A stretch of DNA of 64,000 bases. Origin: an uncultured Flavobacteriales bacterium (GTDB lineage: Bacteria; Bacteroidota; Bacteroidia; Flavobacteriales_F; PHOS-HE28). The stretch spans positions 1 to 64,000 of the forward strand of contig CALMPI010000009.1 of NCBI GenBank assembly GCA_937872175.1. The letters run 5' to 3'. How positions within the stretch are numbered: position 1 is the stretch's first letter; each line of letters begins with the position of its first letter. This document shows, in pieces, positions 17,342-25,690 of this stretch. The notes under the pieces are model-generated. The model did no database searches and was not told where the DNA came from. It worked only from the letters and a program-made list of their open reading frames with translations. The position numbers and the translations under genes were made by a program.

Positions 17342-18217
17342 TCAGTGCACCAGTATCCGCCCCACAGCCATCTCACCAATGGTCGTCGTGAACCACAATG
17401 AATACATACCGGGTCGATCAAGCGAAATGGTCCGATCGCCATTGATCGAGTACGTGCTCAACCGCCGCCCGGTGGCGTCATGCACTGCGACGGAGCCTAC
17501 AGTTCCAGTGATCATGATGGGCTCACTCGCACGGACCATGGTAGGGTGGATCACCGTTCGGGGCCCAGCGTGCTCATCCAACCCCACACCCAGCGTGCAT
17601 TTTGCGACCTCCGGGTTCTGCCATATGATATCCGCATCCTCGTAACACCGAAGACCCGCGAAGATCTCGCCGTCGCAGACGCCATAGAGCCAGGCGAACG
17701 GGGCGATCAGGTTTCCAAGCCGCTCCGTGACCGTACCACCGAAACCGAAGCTCGACCACTGCCTTGATCCCACGTTCACTTCAAGGCTGCGCAGCAGGAG
17801 CCCATCCACCAGGACGAGGCTTGTATCCAGCACCGTCCAATCCAAGGTATCGTGCTGGCCGAACTGGTGCACTGGTGTGGACCACGAATCCCCAATGACC
17901 GCGTTCCATCGAAAGACCAGATGGTGCTGGCCCGTCGTCGATGCGAAGTAGAACAGTGAATCCTGCGACTCCGACAGGAACTGGGCAAGTTGATGACAGC
18001 CCAGATGCATGCCCTCATTGATCTGGAGCTTCCTGCATGTGCGTCCATCAATGAGCGTATCGCCCGTCACCTCGATCACCATCAAGGCGGTATCGGGACC
18101 GCCCCAATGAGCCTGCTTGTACGACCACTTCGCACCGATCGGCGCGAAGGCGATCTGCGCAGGCAACGAGGCGGCAATGAGCGCGCTGCTGATCACGAGG
18201 CTCGGCCTGATGTTCAT
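17342..18217 (-). CDS. Exported protein of unknown function with T9SS tail
   Basis: 291 residues from the ATG at 18217, which begins a signal peptide (MNIRPSLVISSALIAASLPAQ). The body contains beta-rich segments with GDTLIDGRTCRKLQIN and YGVCDGEIFAGLRCYED; this pattern recurs in uncharacterised Bacteroidota secreted proteins. The end is a T9SS sorting domain (VAVHDATGRRLSTYSING, DRPGMYSLWF). The coding sequence is visibly less G+C-rich than its neighbours. It lies between mfd and a relic of the mfd 3' end, which suggests that it was inserted here. Confidence 0.75.
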   Translation of the reverse strand: MNIRPSLVISSALIAASLPAQIAFAPIGAKWSYKQAHWGGPDTALMVIEVTGDTLIDGRTCRKLQINEGMHLGCHQLAQFLSESQDSLFYFASTTGQHHLVFRWNAVIGDSWSTPVHQFGQHDTLDWTVLDTSLVLVDGLLLRSLEVNVGSRQWSSFGFGGTVTERLGNLIAPFAWLYGVCDGEIFAGLRCYEDADIIWQNPEVAKCTLGVGLDEHAGPRTVIHPTMVRASEPIMITGTVGSVAVHDATGRRLSTYSINGDRTISLDRPGMYSLWFTTTIGEMAVGRILVH

Positions 18218-18257
18218 CCCTTGGTGAAAGTACGTCAACGGGACGTGGCTCAACCGC

Positions 18258-18275
18258 GATCCGCTGCTGCGGATC
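18258..18275 (-). terminator. Stem-loop at the end of mfd
   Basis: GATCCGC (18258-18264), loop TGCT, GCGGATC (18269-18275): a perfect 7-bp stem that overlaps the mfd stop codon (18274-18276). Likely terminates mfd; no T-tract. Confidence 0.5.
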
Positions 18276-21200
18276 AGGCTGCGACCCCCACCACCCCCTC
18301 CATCGCCTCCTTCGCCACCTGCACGTTCTTCACATCCTGCACACTGATCCGCAGCGTCCCCGCCTTCTCATAGACCTTGAAGCGGCGCGGCTGGGCCTGC
18401 ACCGCGCGCAGTACCGCATTGAAACCGTCCCCCTCGAAGAAGGGGTGCTTCTGGTCCGCGATGAAGGTGCCGATGAGCGTGCCCTTCTTCAGCACCATCT
18501 TCTCCAACCCCATGCGTTGGCCCAGCCAGCGGAGGCGGATGCCTTCGAGCAGCTCGTTCACCAGTGGCGGGATGGGGCCGAAGCGGTCGGTGATCTCGGC
18601 GGTGAACTTCTCCAGTTCGGCCTCGTCCTTGATGTCGTCGAGGCGGCGGTAGAGCGCGAGGCGTTCGGCGGTCTCGCTCACGTAGCTGTTGGGGATCAGC
18701 ATGGTGAGGTCGGTCTCGATGATGCAGTCGTCGCTCTGGTCGCGGCGTGAGCCACGGGCCAGGGCACTGCTGCCCTCCTGCGCATCGGCGAAGAGCTCCT
18801 TGAAGTGCTCGTCCTTCAGCTCGCGCACGGCCTCCTCCAGGATCTTGTGGTAGGTCTCGAAGCCGATGTCGTTGATGAATCCGCTCTGCTCCGCGCCGAG
18901 CAGGTCACCCGCGCCGCGGATATCGAGGTCCTTCATGGCGATGTGGATGCCGCTGCCCAGGTCGCTGAACTGCTCGATGGCCTGCAGGCGCTTGCGGCTC
19001 AGGTCGGGCAGCAGGTGCGGACTTGGCGCGAGCAGGTAGCAATAGGCCTTCTTGTTGCTCCGGCCCACGCGACCGCGCAGCTGGTGCAGGTCGCTGAGGC
19101 CGAAATTCTGCGCCTCGTTCACGATGATCGTGTTCGCGTTCGGGATGTCCAGGCCGTTCTCCACGATGGTGGTGCAGACGAGCACATCGGTGTTGCCCTC
19201 GATGAAGTCGAGCATCACCTCTTCGAGCTTGTGGCCTTCGAGCTGTCCGTGGCCCACGCCCACGCGGCAGCCCGGCACCAGCTTGCGGATCATGTCGGCG
19301 ATGAACTCGATGTTCTTCACCTTGTCGTGCAGGAAGTATACCTGGCCGCCGCGACTGAGCTCGTACTCGATGGCGCCGCGGATGGTCACCTCGTCGTACG
19401 GCTGGAGCATGGTGCTCACCGGGTAGCGGTTGGGCGGCGGCGTGCTGATGATGCTGAGGTCGCGCGCGCCCATGAGGCTGAACTGCAGCGTGCGCGGGAT
19501 GGGCGTGGCGGTGAGGGTGAGCGTGTCCACGTTGGCGCGGATGGTCTTCAACTTATCCTTCACGTTCACGCCGAACTTTTGCTCCTCGTCGATGATCATC
19601 AGGCCGAGGTCCTTCCACACCACGTCCTTGCTCACCAGCCGGTGCGTGCCGATGAGGATGTCGATCTTCCCTTCCTTCAGGTCCTTGAGGATCTGTGTCT
19701 GCTGCGCGCTGCTGCGGAAGCGGTTGATGTAGTCCACGCGCACGGGCAGGCCCTGCATGCGGTTGCTGAAGCTCTTCCAGTGCTGCAGCGCGAGGATCGT
19801 CGTGGGCACGAGCACGGCCACCTGCTTGCCATCGCAGGCCGCCTTGAAGGCCGCACGGATGGCCACCTCCGTCTTGCCGAACCCCACGTCGCCGCAGACC
19901 AGTCGGTCCATGGGCGTGGCCTTCTCCATGTCGCGCTTCACGTCCTGCGTGGCCTTCAGCTGGTCGGGCGTGTCCTCGTAGATGAAGCTGGCCTCCAGTT
20001 CGTGTTGCAGGTAGTTGTCCGGCTGGTACGCGAAGCCCGGCTTGCTCTTGCGTTGCGCGTAGAGCTTGATCAGGTCGAAGGCGAGGGCCTTCACCTTGGC
20101 CTTGGTCTTCTCCTTCAGGTTCTTCCACGCCGGCGTGCCGAGCTTGCTGATGTTCGGCGCCTTGCCGCCCTCCTCGCCGCTGTACTTGCTCACGCGGTGC
20201 AGGCTGTGGATGCCCACGTAGAGGATGTCGTTGTCACGGTACTTCAGGCGGATGGCCTCCTGCTTGCTGCCGCCGGCATCGATGGTCTCCAGGCCGCTGA
20301 ACACGCCGATACCGTGGTCGATGTGCACCACCAGGTCGCCGGGCTTCAGCTGCGTGAGCTCCTTCAGCGTGAGGGCCTGCGCGTTCTTCCGGAAGCCTTC
20401 CTTCAGCCGGAAGCGGTGGTAGCGCTCGAAGATCTGGTGGTCGGTGTAGAGCGCCAGCTTCAGCTCGGGATCGATGAAGCCTTCGTGCAGGTCGAGCACC
20501 AGCGGCGTGAACGCCACCTCGTGCTCCATGTCGTTGAAGATGGCGTAGAGGCGCTCGCTCTGCTTGGCGCTGTTGCAGGCGATGAGGTTGGTGTAGCCCG
20601 CGTTCTGCTTGTTGTGCAGATCACCGGACAGAACCTTGAATTCTTTGGCGAACGTGGGTTGGGGGCGTTGGGCGAAGTCGACGGAATGCGCCACTTGCCG
20701 TTGGCTGCTGGCTTCTGGCCGCTCATCCGAGTGGCCAGAATCCAGCGGCAAGTGGCCAGCAGCCCAGAACACCTTCCTGAACCCCAACGTCCCCTTCACC
20801 AGCTCCGTATCGGTGGCGAGCAGTTCCTCGGGGGTGGGGTGCTCGTCCTTGTCGGACAGTCGATCGTAAGCCTCGGAGAGGAGCTTGAGCTGCTTCTTGG
20901 CCGCATCGCCGATGGCCTGCAGATCGCGGAGCCAGAGCACGGTGTCCTCGGGCAGTTGGGCGAAGAAGGTCTGCTGGCGCGCGGCATCCTCATCCTGGAG
21001 GTCGGGCACGATCACCGCCTCGGCGAGGAACTCGATGGTGAGCTGGTCCTGCGGGTCGAAACGGCGCACGCTCTCCACGGTGTCGCCATAGAGCTCGATG
21101 CGGTAGGGCTTGTCGCTTCCGTAGCTGAAGACGTCCACGATGCCGCCGCGGATGCTGTACTGCCCCGGCTCGTACACGAACTCCACGCGGCTGAAACCGG

Positions 21201-21828
21201 TCTCCTCCAGCCATTCCTGGAGCGTGTCGATCGGCAGTTCCTCGTTGCGCTTGACGGTGAGGGTGTTCTTCGCCATCTCCTCCTTGCCCATCACCAACGG
21301 CACTAGGGCATCCGGGTAGGTGATGATGATGAGTTTGTTGGTGAATGGTGAATGGGAGTTGGTGAATGGGGAATGCGCATCCGCACCATTCGCCATTCGC
21401 CATTCACTATTCACCTTCATCAATGCCTCCAGCACCTCCGTGCGCGTCACCCGCTCGCCGTCATGGTGCCCTTCGGGATCGTAGGCCGAACGCGAGGGTG
21501 CGGGATAGAAGAACAGCTGGGTTGTCGCACGTTGGTCGACCCGGTGGGTCGACGCTACAGGTGCGCCACTGGAACGTGGTGCAGTACCGCCGGCCAGCGC
21601 CTCCATGTCGTTCATGAAATACGCAGCCTCCTCGCGATCGGTGAGCACGAACACATGCACGCCGCCGTGCTGTTCGATCACGGCATTAGCGATGAACGCT
21701 TGCGACGAACCAACGGTGCCGGCGATCTGCACGCGTGCGGCTTTCTCGCGCAGGCCATCGGCCACGCGGGCCACGCGGGCGTCGGAGCGGTAGAGGGAGA
21801 GGAGGTCGGGGAGGGAGGTGATGGGCAT
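18274..21828 (-). CDS. mfd: Transcription-repair coupling factor Mfd with in-frame repeat insertions
   Basis: 1184 residues from the ATG at 21828, longer than most Bacteroidota Mfd proteins. Domains in order: UvrB-homology region (residues 1-340), RNA-polymerase-interaction domain with HIDHGIGVFSGLETI, and RecG-like translocase with Walker A GDVGFGKTE, DEEQ box, TATPIPRTLQ and QLRGRVGRSNKKAY. A TRCF C-terminal domain follows. Mfd removes stalled RNA polymerase and recruits UvrA. Two palindromic word-array elements (20692-20761 and 21343-21412) lie in frame inside the first 380 residues and explain the extra length. A third short palindrome is at 21535-21553. All motifs are intact, so the gene is probably functional. 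Confidence 0.96.
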   Translation of the reverse strand: MPITSLPDLLSLYRSDARVARVADGLREKAARVQIAGTVGSSQAFIANAVIEQHGGVHVFVLTDREEAAYFMNDMEALAGGTAPRSSGAPVASTHRVDQRATTQLFFYPAPSRSAYDPEGHHDGERVTRTEVLEALMKVNSEWRMANGADAHSPFTNSHSPFTNKLIIITYPDALVPLVMGKEEMAKNTLTVKRNEELPIDTLQEWLEETGFSRVEFVYEPGQYSIRGGIVDVFSYGSDKPYRIELYGDTVESVRRFDPQDQLTIEFLAEAVIVPDLQDEDAARQQTFFAQLPEDTVLWLRDLQAIGDAAKKQLKLLSEAYDRLSDKDEHPTPEELLATDTELVKGTLGFRKVFWAAGHLPLDSGHSDERPEASSQRQVAHSVDFAQRPQPTFAKEFKVLSGDLHNKQNAGYTNLIACNSAKQSERLYAIFNDMEHEVAFTPLVLDLHEGFIDPELKLALYTDHQIFERYHRFRLKEGFRKNAQALTLKELTQLKPGDLVVHIDHGIGVFSGLETIDAGGSKQEAIRLKYRDNDILYVGIHSLHRVSKYSGEEGGKAPNISKLGTPAWKNLKEKTKAKVKALAFDLIKLYAQRKSKPGFAYQPDNYLQHELEASFIYEDTPDQLKATQDVKRDMEKATPMDRLVCGDVGFGKTEVAIRAAFKAACDGKQVAVLVPTTILALQHWKSFSNRMQGLPVRVDYINRFRSSAQQTQILKDLKEGKIDILIGTHRLVSKDVVWKDLGLMIIDEEQKFGVNVKDKLKTIRANVDTLTLTATPIPRTLQFSLMGARDLSIISTPPPNRYPVSTMLQPYDEVTIRGAIEYELSRGGQVYFLHDKVKNIEFIADMIRKLVPGCRVGVGHGQLEGHKLEEVMLDFIEGNTDVLVCTTIVENGLDIPNANTIIVNEAQNFGLSDLHQLRGRVGRSNKKAYCYLLAPSPHLLPDLSRKRLQAIEQFSDLGSGIHIAMKDLDIRGAGDLLGAEQSGFINDIGFETYHKILEEAVRELKDEHFKELFADAQEGSSALARGSRRDQSDDCIIETDLTMLIPNSYVSETAERLALYRRLDDIKDEAELEKFTAEITDRFGPIPPLVNELLEGIRLRWLGQRMGLEKMVLKKGTLIGTFIADQKHPFFEGDGFNAVLRAVQAQPRRFKVYEKAGTLRISVQDVKNVQVAKEAMEGVVGVAA
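20692..20761. repeat. Heptamer palindromic element inside mfd (word type TGCTGGC)
   Basis: Left words are CACTTGC, CGTTGGC, TGCTGGC and TTCTGGC (20692-20719). After a short centre the same set returns inverted: GCCAGAA, TCCAGCG, GCAAGTG, GCCAGCA (20734-20761). Period is 7 bases. It is in frame in mfd and encodes roughly residues 356-379 (segment GHLPLDSGHSDERPEASSQR). Confidence 0.75.
21343..21412. repeat. Heptamer palindromic element inside mfd (word type GAATGGC)
   Basis: Five left words (GAATGGT, GAATGGG, AGTTGGT, GAATGGG, GAATGCG; 21343-21377), then four inverted words (ACCATTC, GCCATTC, GCCATTC, ACTATTC; 21385-21412). It is in frame in mfd, residues about 139-162, giving SEWRMANG and HSPFTNSHSPFTN. 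The word differs by one base from the GAGTGGC word at 34.8, 35.4 and 39.3 kb. Confidence 0.8.
21535..21553. repeat. Short palindrome inside mfd (GTCGACCC-ggt-GGGTCGAC)
   Basis: Perfect 8-bp inverted repeat with a 3-base centre, in frame in mfd, within a low-complexity stretch (APVASTHRVDQRATT) that looks like an insertion. It has no 7-base word period, so a different origin from the two heptamer elements is possible. Confidence 0.4.
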
Positions 21829-21889
21829 GGACGCGGAAAAGCCCGAAACCCAACGCCGCACTTCGCGGGCATCGGGTTCGGGAACGGCG

Positions 21890-21897
21890 CGAAGCTA
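21890..21897 (-). promoter_or_regulatory. -7 box TAGCTTCG for mfd
   Basis: Minus-strand TAGCTTCG fits TAnnTTyG, 61 bases before the ATG at 21828. A minus-strand TTG at 21924-21922 is 24 bases upstream, slightly far from the usual spacing. Confidence 0.4.
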
Positions 21898-21944
21898 CGG
21901 GAGGTCTACCTGTACTCCTCACAAGCGCGACCGGCCCATTACAG

Positions 21945-22316
21945 CTATTGCTCCTCCAACATCCGCTTGAACCGCTGCGCCGCCTCGAACCCTTCCTTCC
22001 GATAAGGCGCGAGCAGGCCTGCATCCGCTTTGAAGGACAGCTTCTGTTCCCAAATGCCAAAGAGCAGCAGCGGGCAATAGCCGCTGTAACTCACCTTGCC
22101 TTCTCTATCGGTTACCTCGAAAACGATGAGCGAACCACCTGAGGCTTCCTTGTAGTAGGTGGCATGGCCCTGCCGCTGGTGAAGCTTGAACACCAACGTG
22201 TGACCCATGTGGAAGGTGGTGATGCGTTCGGTCGGTCCCTTGAAGTCCACCTGCGTGAAACCTTGGTCATGGAACCAATCATCCACCACGGTCAGCAGGG
22301 TCTTGGGGTCGGTCAT
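21945..22316 (-). CDS. Hypothetical cytoplasmic protein
   Basis: 123 residues from the ATG at 22316. No signal peptide or membrane segment. It has alternating strands and helices with KLLTVVDDWFHDQGF-like N-terminus, a Gly-His pair (FHMGHTLVFKLHQRQG) and a basic C-terminal helix (RKEGFEAAQRFKRMLEEQ). I do not recognise the family. It lies between mfd and fbp on the same strand, with gaps of 116 and 88 bases, so it probably has its own or a shared upstream promoter. Confidence 0.65.
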   Translation of the reverse strand: MTDPKTLLTVVDDWFHDQGFTQVDFKGPTERITTFHMGHTLVFKLHQRQGHATYYKEASGGSLIVFEVTDREGKVSYSGYCPLLLFGIWEQKLSFKADAGLLAPYRKEGFEAAQRFKRMLEEQ

Positions 22317-22404
22317 GGCGTTCCTTCCTGCCGGGCGGTTGAGCACGGAACGACCTTCATCGATGCAGGCACAAGCGCCAGGTGAGGAGCATGGGGCGGT
22401 CGAT

Positions 22405-23367
22405 CTAACCCTTCATCGCGGCCTCCACCATGTTCCGGCTGCCGATGTACAACGGGCAGCGCTGGTGCAGCTCGGTGGGCACGATGTCCAGGATGCGCTG
22501 TGTGCCATCGGTGGCCAGGCCGCTGGCCTGCTCGGCGATCATGGCGAGCGGGTTGGCCTCGTACAGCAGCCGCAGTTTGCCCTTGGGTGCCTTGGCGGTG
22601 GCAGGGTACAGGTAGATGCCGCCCTTCAGCAGGTTGCGGTGGAAGTCGGCCACCAGGCTGCCGATGTAGCGCGCGCTCATCTTCTGCTGCTTGCAGGCGT
22701 CGATGTAGTTGCGCACGCCATCGCTGAACTCGAACCAGTTGCCCTCGTTGATGGAGTAGATCTTCCCGTCGGCGGGCGTCTTCATGTCGGGGGGGCTCAG
22801 GCAGAAGGTGCCGATGCTGGGGTCGAGCGTGAAGCCGTTGACGCCGTGACCGGTGCTGTACACGAGCATGGTGCTGCTTCCGTACACGATGTAGCCGGCC
22901 GCCACCTGAGCGCTGCCGGGCTGCAGGAAGTCCTCCAAGGTGGCCTTGGGGCCGGTGCTGATGCGCTTGTAGATGCTGAAGATGGTGCCGATGCTCACGT
23001 TCACGTCGATGTTGCTGCTGCCATCGAGCGGATCCATGGTCACCACGTACTTGCCGCCGTTGTCGAAGTGCACGATGTCGTCGTTCTCCTCGCTGGCCAC
23101 CGCGCACACCGCGCCCTGTGTCCTCATCATGCGGATGAAGAGGTTGTTGGCGTACACGTCCAGTTTCTGCTGCTGCTCGCCCTGTACGTTCTCATTCCCG
23201 GCCGCGCCGAGGATGTCGGCCATTAGGCCTGCTTTGTTGGCCTCGCGGCTCACGATCTTGGCGGCCAGGCGGAAGGCGGTGAGCAGGCTGCTGAGGTCGC
23301 CACTGGACCCCGGGAATTCGGCCTGGCGCTCGACGATGAATTCGGAGAGGGTCTTGATGTCTGACAT
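22405..23367 (-). CDS. fbp: Class I fructose-1,6-bisphosphatase
   Basis: 320 residues from the ATG at 23367, matching the family length; longer in-frame starts run into the divergent gene. The signature [18 protein letters not shown] (metal and phosphate site) is complete. Also seen are ASEEND for metal binding, the substrate segment [20 protein letters not shown] and the C-terminal [15 protein letters not shown]. The enzyme hydrolyses fructose 1,6-bisphosphate in gluconeogenesis. The minus strand has CATCTTTG ending 4 bases before the ATG, suggesting a leaderless transcript. The GNAT gene starts 35 bases away on the other strand. Confidence 0.96.
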   Translation of the reverse strand: MSDIKTLSEFIVERQAEFPGSSGDLSSLLTAFRLAAKIVSREANKAGLMADILGAAGNENVQGEQQQKLDVYANNLFIRMMRTQGAVCAVASEENDDIVHFDNGGKYVVTMDPLDGSSNIDVNVSIGTIFSIYKRISTGPKATLEDFLQPGSAQVAAGYIVYGSSTMLVYSTGHGVNGFTLDPSIGTFCLSPPDMKTPADGKIYSINEGNWFEFSDGVRNYIDACKQQKMSARYIGSLVADFHRNLLKGGIYLYPATAKAPKGKLRLLYEANPLAMIAEQASGLATDGTQRILDIVPTELHQRCPLYIGSRNMVEAAMKG

Positions 23368-23401
23368 GCCGCAAAGATGATGCGCCCTTTCCTTTGCATC
23401 C

Positions 23402-23899
23402 ATGCAGATCGTCATTCGCAGGGCCGAGCGCCGTGATGTGCCACAGATGCTGGCTTTGGTGAAGGAGCTGGCCACGTTCGAGAAGGAGCCCGATGCGGTG
23501 ACCGTCACCGAAGCGGAAATGCTGGATGCCGGCTTCGGGGCGGAACCGGTCTGGTTCGGATGGGTCGCTGAGCTCGAGGGAGGGATCATCGGTATGGCCG
23601 TGTGTTACACGCGCTATTCCACATGGCGCGGCCGCTGCCTGTACCTGGAGGACATCGTGGTGACAGAGGCGGTGCGCGGACGGCGCGTGGGGGAGAAGTT
23701 GTTCAAGGCCTGCGCCGCGTTCGCGCTGGATCAGGGGCATCACCACATGCTCTGGCAGGTACTCGACTGGAACACGGAGGCCATGCGGTTCTATACCCGG
23801 CTGGGCGCGACCTTCGACCCGAAATGGGTGAACGGACGGATGACGCGGGAGGAGATGGAGCGGTTGCTGGGGAGTGGGGGTGGGTCGGGAGTCTACTGA
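23402..23899 (+). CDS. GNAT family N-acetyltransferase
   Basis: 165 residues. GNAT motif order is visible: [21 protein letters not shown] at the N-terminus, [22 protein letters not shown] (motif A with R-x-x-G-x-G/V for acetyl-CoA) and [20 protein letters not shown] (motif B, typical of diamine acetyltransferase-like members). The substrate is unknown; the sequence is closest in pattern to SSAT/polyamine-type acetyltransferases. The last residues (GSGGGSGVY) and the stop codon are already inside a heptamer word array (from 23889) that precedes the next gene, so the C-terminus may have been altered by that element. Confidence 0.9.
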   Translation: MQIVIRRAERRDVPQMLALVKELATFEKEPDAVTVTEAEMLDAGFGAEPVWFGWVAELEGGIIGMAVCYTRYSTWRGRCLYLEDIVVTEAVRGRRVGEKLFKACAAFALDQGHHHMLWQVLDWNTEAMRFYTRLGATFDPKWVNGRMTREEMERLLGSGGGSGVY

Positions 23900-23937
23900 G
23901 TCGTGAGTTCGCTGAGTCTTCTGAGTCGGGAGTCGGG
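23889..23937 (+). repeat. GAGTC word array upstream of the first S23 gene
   Basis: Six copies of GAGTC/GAGTT spaced 7 or 9 bases apart (starting 23889, 23898, 23905, 23914, 23923, 23930). The stop codon of the GNAT gene is within it. An inverted partner lies beyond the S23 gene at 24374-24403. Confidence 0.65.
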
Positions 23938-23977
23938 TTGCGCGTTAGGTTAGCGATATCCACAAACACAACGACCC

Positions 23978-24340
23978 ATGGGCAAGGTGCAGGACCTCTT
24001 CGCATACCAGAAAGGCTTCAAGCTCTCGATGGCCATCTTCCACCGGACCAAGAAATTCCCCAAGGAGGAGCAGTACAGCATGACGGATCAGATCCGGCGA
24101 AGCTCAAGGTCCGTGGTCACCAACCTGGCTGAGGCGTATCGCCGTCGTCGTTCGCAGAAATACTCCGAGGCGAAGCTGAACGATTGTGAGACGGAGCTTT
24201 GCGAGACCCAGGTCTGGTTGGACTTCGCGTTGGCTTGCGAATACCTCCATCAGCAGGAGAATGATGAGCTGTACGCACTCTCCGAGGAGGTCGGTAGCTT
24301 GCTCAACTTCATGGCGAACAACCCGAAGAAGTTCCTCTAG
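23978..24340 (+). CDS. Four-helix-bundle protein (S23 / 23S rRNA intervening-sequence protein family), copy A
   Basis: 120 residues, the usual size for TIGR02436-type proteins. Family features: N-terminal QDLFAYQKGFKLSMAIFHRT, central DQIRRSSRSVVTNLAEAYRRR and helix ECELCETQVWLDFALACEYL-like segment rich in E and L. The family was first seen in insertions of spirochete 23S rRNA genes; a related protein (Avd) is an accessory of diversity-generating retroelements. No reverse transcriptase is present here. Molecular role unknown; basic helices suggest nucleic-acid binding. The gene lies between a GAGTC word array and an inverted, more degenerate array, like copy B at 34987-35406. Confidence 0.88.
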   Translation: MGKVQDLFAYQKGFKLSMAIFHRTKKFPKEEQYSMTDQIRRSSRSVVTNLAEAYRRRRSQKYSEAKLNDCETELCETQVWLDFALACEYLHQQENDELYALSEEVGSLLNFMANNPKKFL

Positions 24341-24373
24341 CAGCTTGATCAACAGGCTGCGGACGGACTGATG

Positions 24374-24403
24374 AACTCAGATGACTTCCGACTTACGACG
24401 CAT
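24374..24403 (-). repeat. Inverted word array downstream of S23 copy A
   Basis: Read on the minus strand the stretch gives ATGCGTC, GTAAGTC, GGAAGTC and GAGTTC-type words, i.e. the GAGTC word of 23889-23937 in inverted orientation. It ends 6 bases before the aspartate kinase ATG. Confidence 0.5.
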
Positions 24404-24409
24404 TCGATC

Positions 24410-25666
24410 ATGAAGGTCTTCAAGTTCGGCGGGGCCAGTGTGAAGGACGCGGCCGGTGTGCGCAACGTGGCGAAGGTGCTCGCGCAGTTCCCCGATGACG
24501 ATCTGCTCATCGTGGTGAGCGCCATGGGCAAGACCACCAACGCCTTGGAGGAGGTGGTGTGGGCCCATGGTGAGGGACGTGATACCAGGCCGTTGGTTGA
24601 GGCCTTGCGGGCCACGCATTTCGGGGTGCTGCAGGAGGTGGCCCCGGGTGATCAGGGTGCACGCACGGCCTTGGAGACCTCCTTCCGGGACCTGCAGCGC
24701 ACGCTGGCCCAGCGCTCCAGCGGACGGGTGGACGAGGACTACGACCAGATCGTCTCCGTTGGCGAGGTGTGGAGCACCCTGGTGGTGGGTGCGCATCTGA
24801 AGCATGCCGGCCACACGAACACGTGGTTCGATGCGCGCACCGTGGTGCGCACGGACCACAGGTACCGGGCGGCGAAGGTGGAGTGGCAGGCCAGCGAGAA
24901 CCTGGTGGCGCGCTACCTGAAGCCGCTGTATCAGGAGAAGCCGGGTCGCGTGCTCACCCAGGGCTTCATCGGGCGCACGGCGGACGGGCGGACCACGACC
25001 CTGGGACGCGAGGGCTCCGACTTCAGCGCGGCCATCTTCGCCTACCTGCTCGATGCGGAGAGCGTGACCATTTGGAAGGATGTGCCCGGTATGCTCAACG
25101 CCGACCCGAAGCGTTTTCCGGACACCAAGCTGCTCAGCCACATCAGCTACCGCGAGGCCATCGAGCTCAGCTACTTCGGGGCGAGCGTGATCCACCCGCG
25201 CACCCTGCAGCCCCTGCAGCGCAAGCACATCCCGCTCTATGTACGGTCCTTCATGGATCTGGGCGCACCCGGCAGCACCATCGACGATCGGAGCGAGAGC
25301 GACTCGCTGATCCCCTCCTTCATCGTGAAGCCGAAGCAGCTGCTCATCAGCATCACCCCGCGCGACCTCAGCTTCATCGTGGAGGAGAACCTCAGCGGCA
25401 TCTTCTGGCTGTTCGCCCGGCACAACGTACGCATCGACCTGATGCAGAACAGTGCCCTGGCCTTCAGCGTGGTGGTGGACGACACGCCGCGCAGCCGCCA
25501 GCTGATCGAGGAGCTGCGGAACGGCTATGAAGTGCGGTACAATGAGGGCTGCGAACTGGTCACCGTAAGGCACTACGATGACGCCACGCTGGCGGCCCTG
25601 ACGGCGGGAAAGGAGGTGCTCCTGGAGCAGCGGAGCCGCACCACCGCCCGGTTCGTGCTGGGCTAG
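24410..25666 (+). CDS. Aspartate kinase (monofunctional)
   Basis: 418 residues from the ATG at 24410. The upstream in-frame start at 24371 would place the repeat sequence in the protein and is rejected. Catalytic features: MKVFKFGGASVKDAAGVRNV (K-F-G-G substrate loop), TTLGREGSDFSAAIFAYLLDA, and VTIWKDVPGMLNADPK for ATP binding. Two ACT-type segments follow (ITPRDLSFIVEENLSGIFWL and a last one of about 60 residues) for feedback control. It phosphorylates aspartate in the lysine/threonine/methionine pathway. The upstream flank is an S23 element, so its original promoter region may have been displaced. Confidence 0.93.
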   Translation: MKVFKFGGASVKDAAGVRNVAKVLAQFPDDDLLIVVSAMGKTTNALEEVVWAHGEGRDTRPLVEALRATHFGVLQEVAPGDQGARTALETSFRDLQRTLAQRSSGRVDEDYDQIVSVGEVWSTLVVGAHLKHAGHTNTWFDARTVVRTDHRYRAAKVEWQASENLVARYLKPLYQEKPGRVLTQGFIGRTADGRTTTLGREGSDFSAAIFAYLLDAESVTIWKDVPGMLNADPKRFPDTKLLSHISYREAIELSYFGASVIHPRTLQPLQRKHIPLYVRSFMDLGAPGSTIDDRSESDSLIPSFIVKPKQLLISITPRDLSFIVEENLSGIFWLFARHNVRIDLMQNSALAFSVVVDDTPRSRQLIEELRNGYEVRYNEGCELVTVRHYDDATLAALTAGKEVLLEQRSRTTARFVLG

Positions 25667-25690
25667 TCGAGCTGGCCTCCGCCCGGTCCT

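Noticed and set aside
18805-21306. Very long plus-strand open frame (833 residues) opposite mfd
   Set aside because: It is antisense to an unmistakable Mfd with all helicase motifs, and its own translation is low-complexity Val/Ala/His/Leu sequence typical of G+C-rich antisense frames.
23978-24340. Diversity-generating retroelement accessory (Avd) gene
   Set aside because: The protein fold is related to Avd, but no reverse transcriptase and no template/variable repeat pair were found near either S23 gene.
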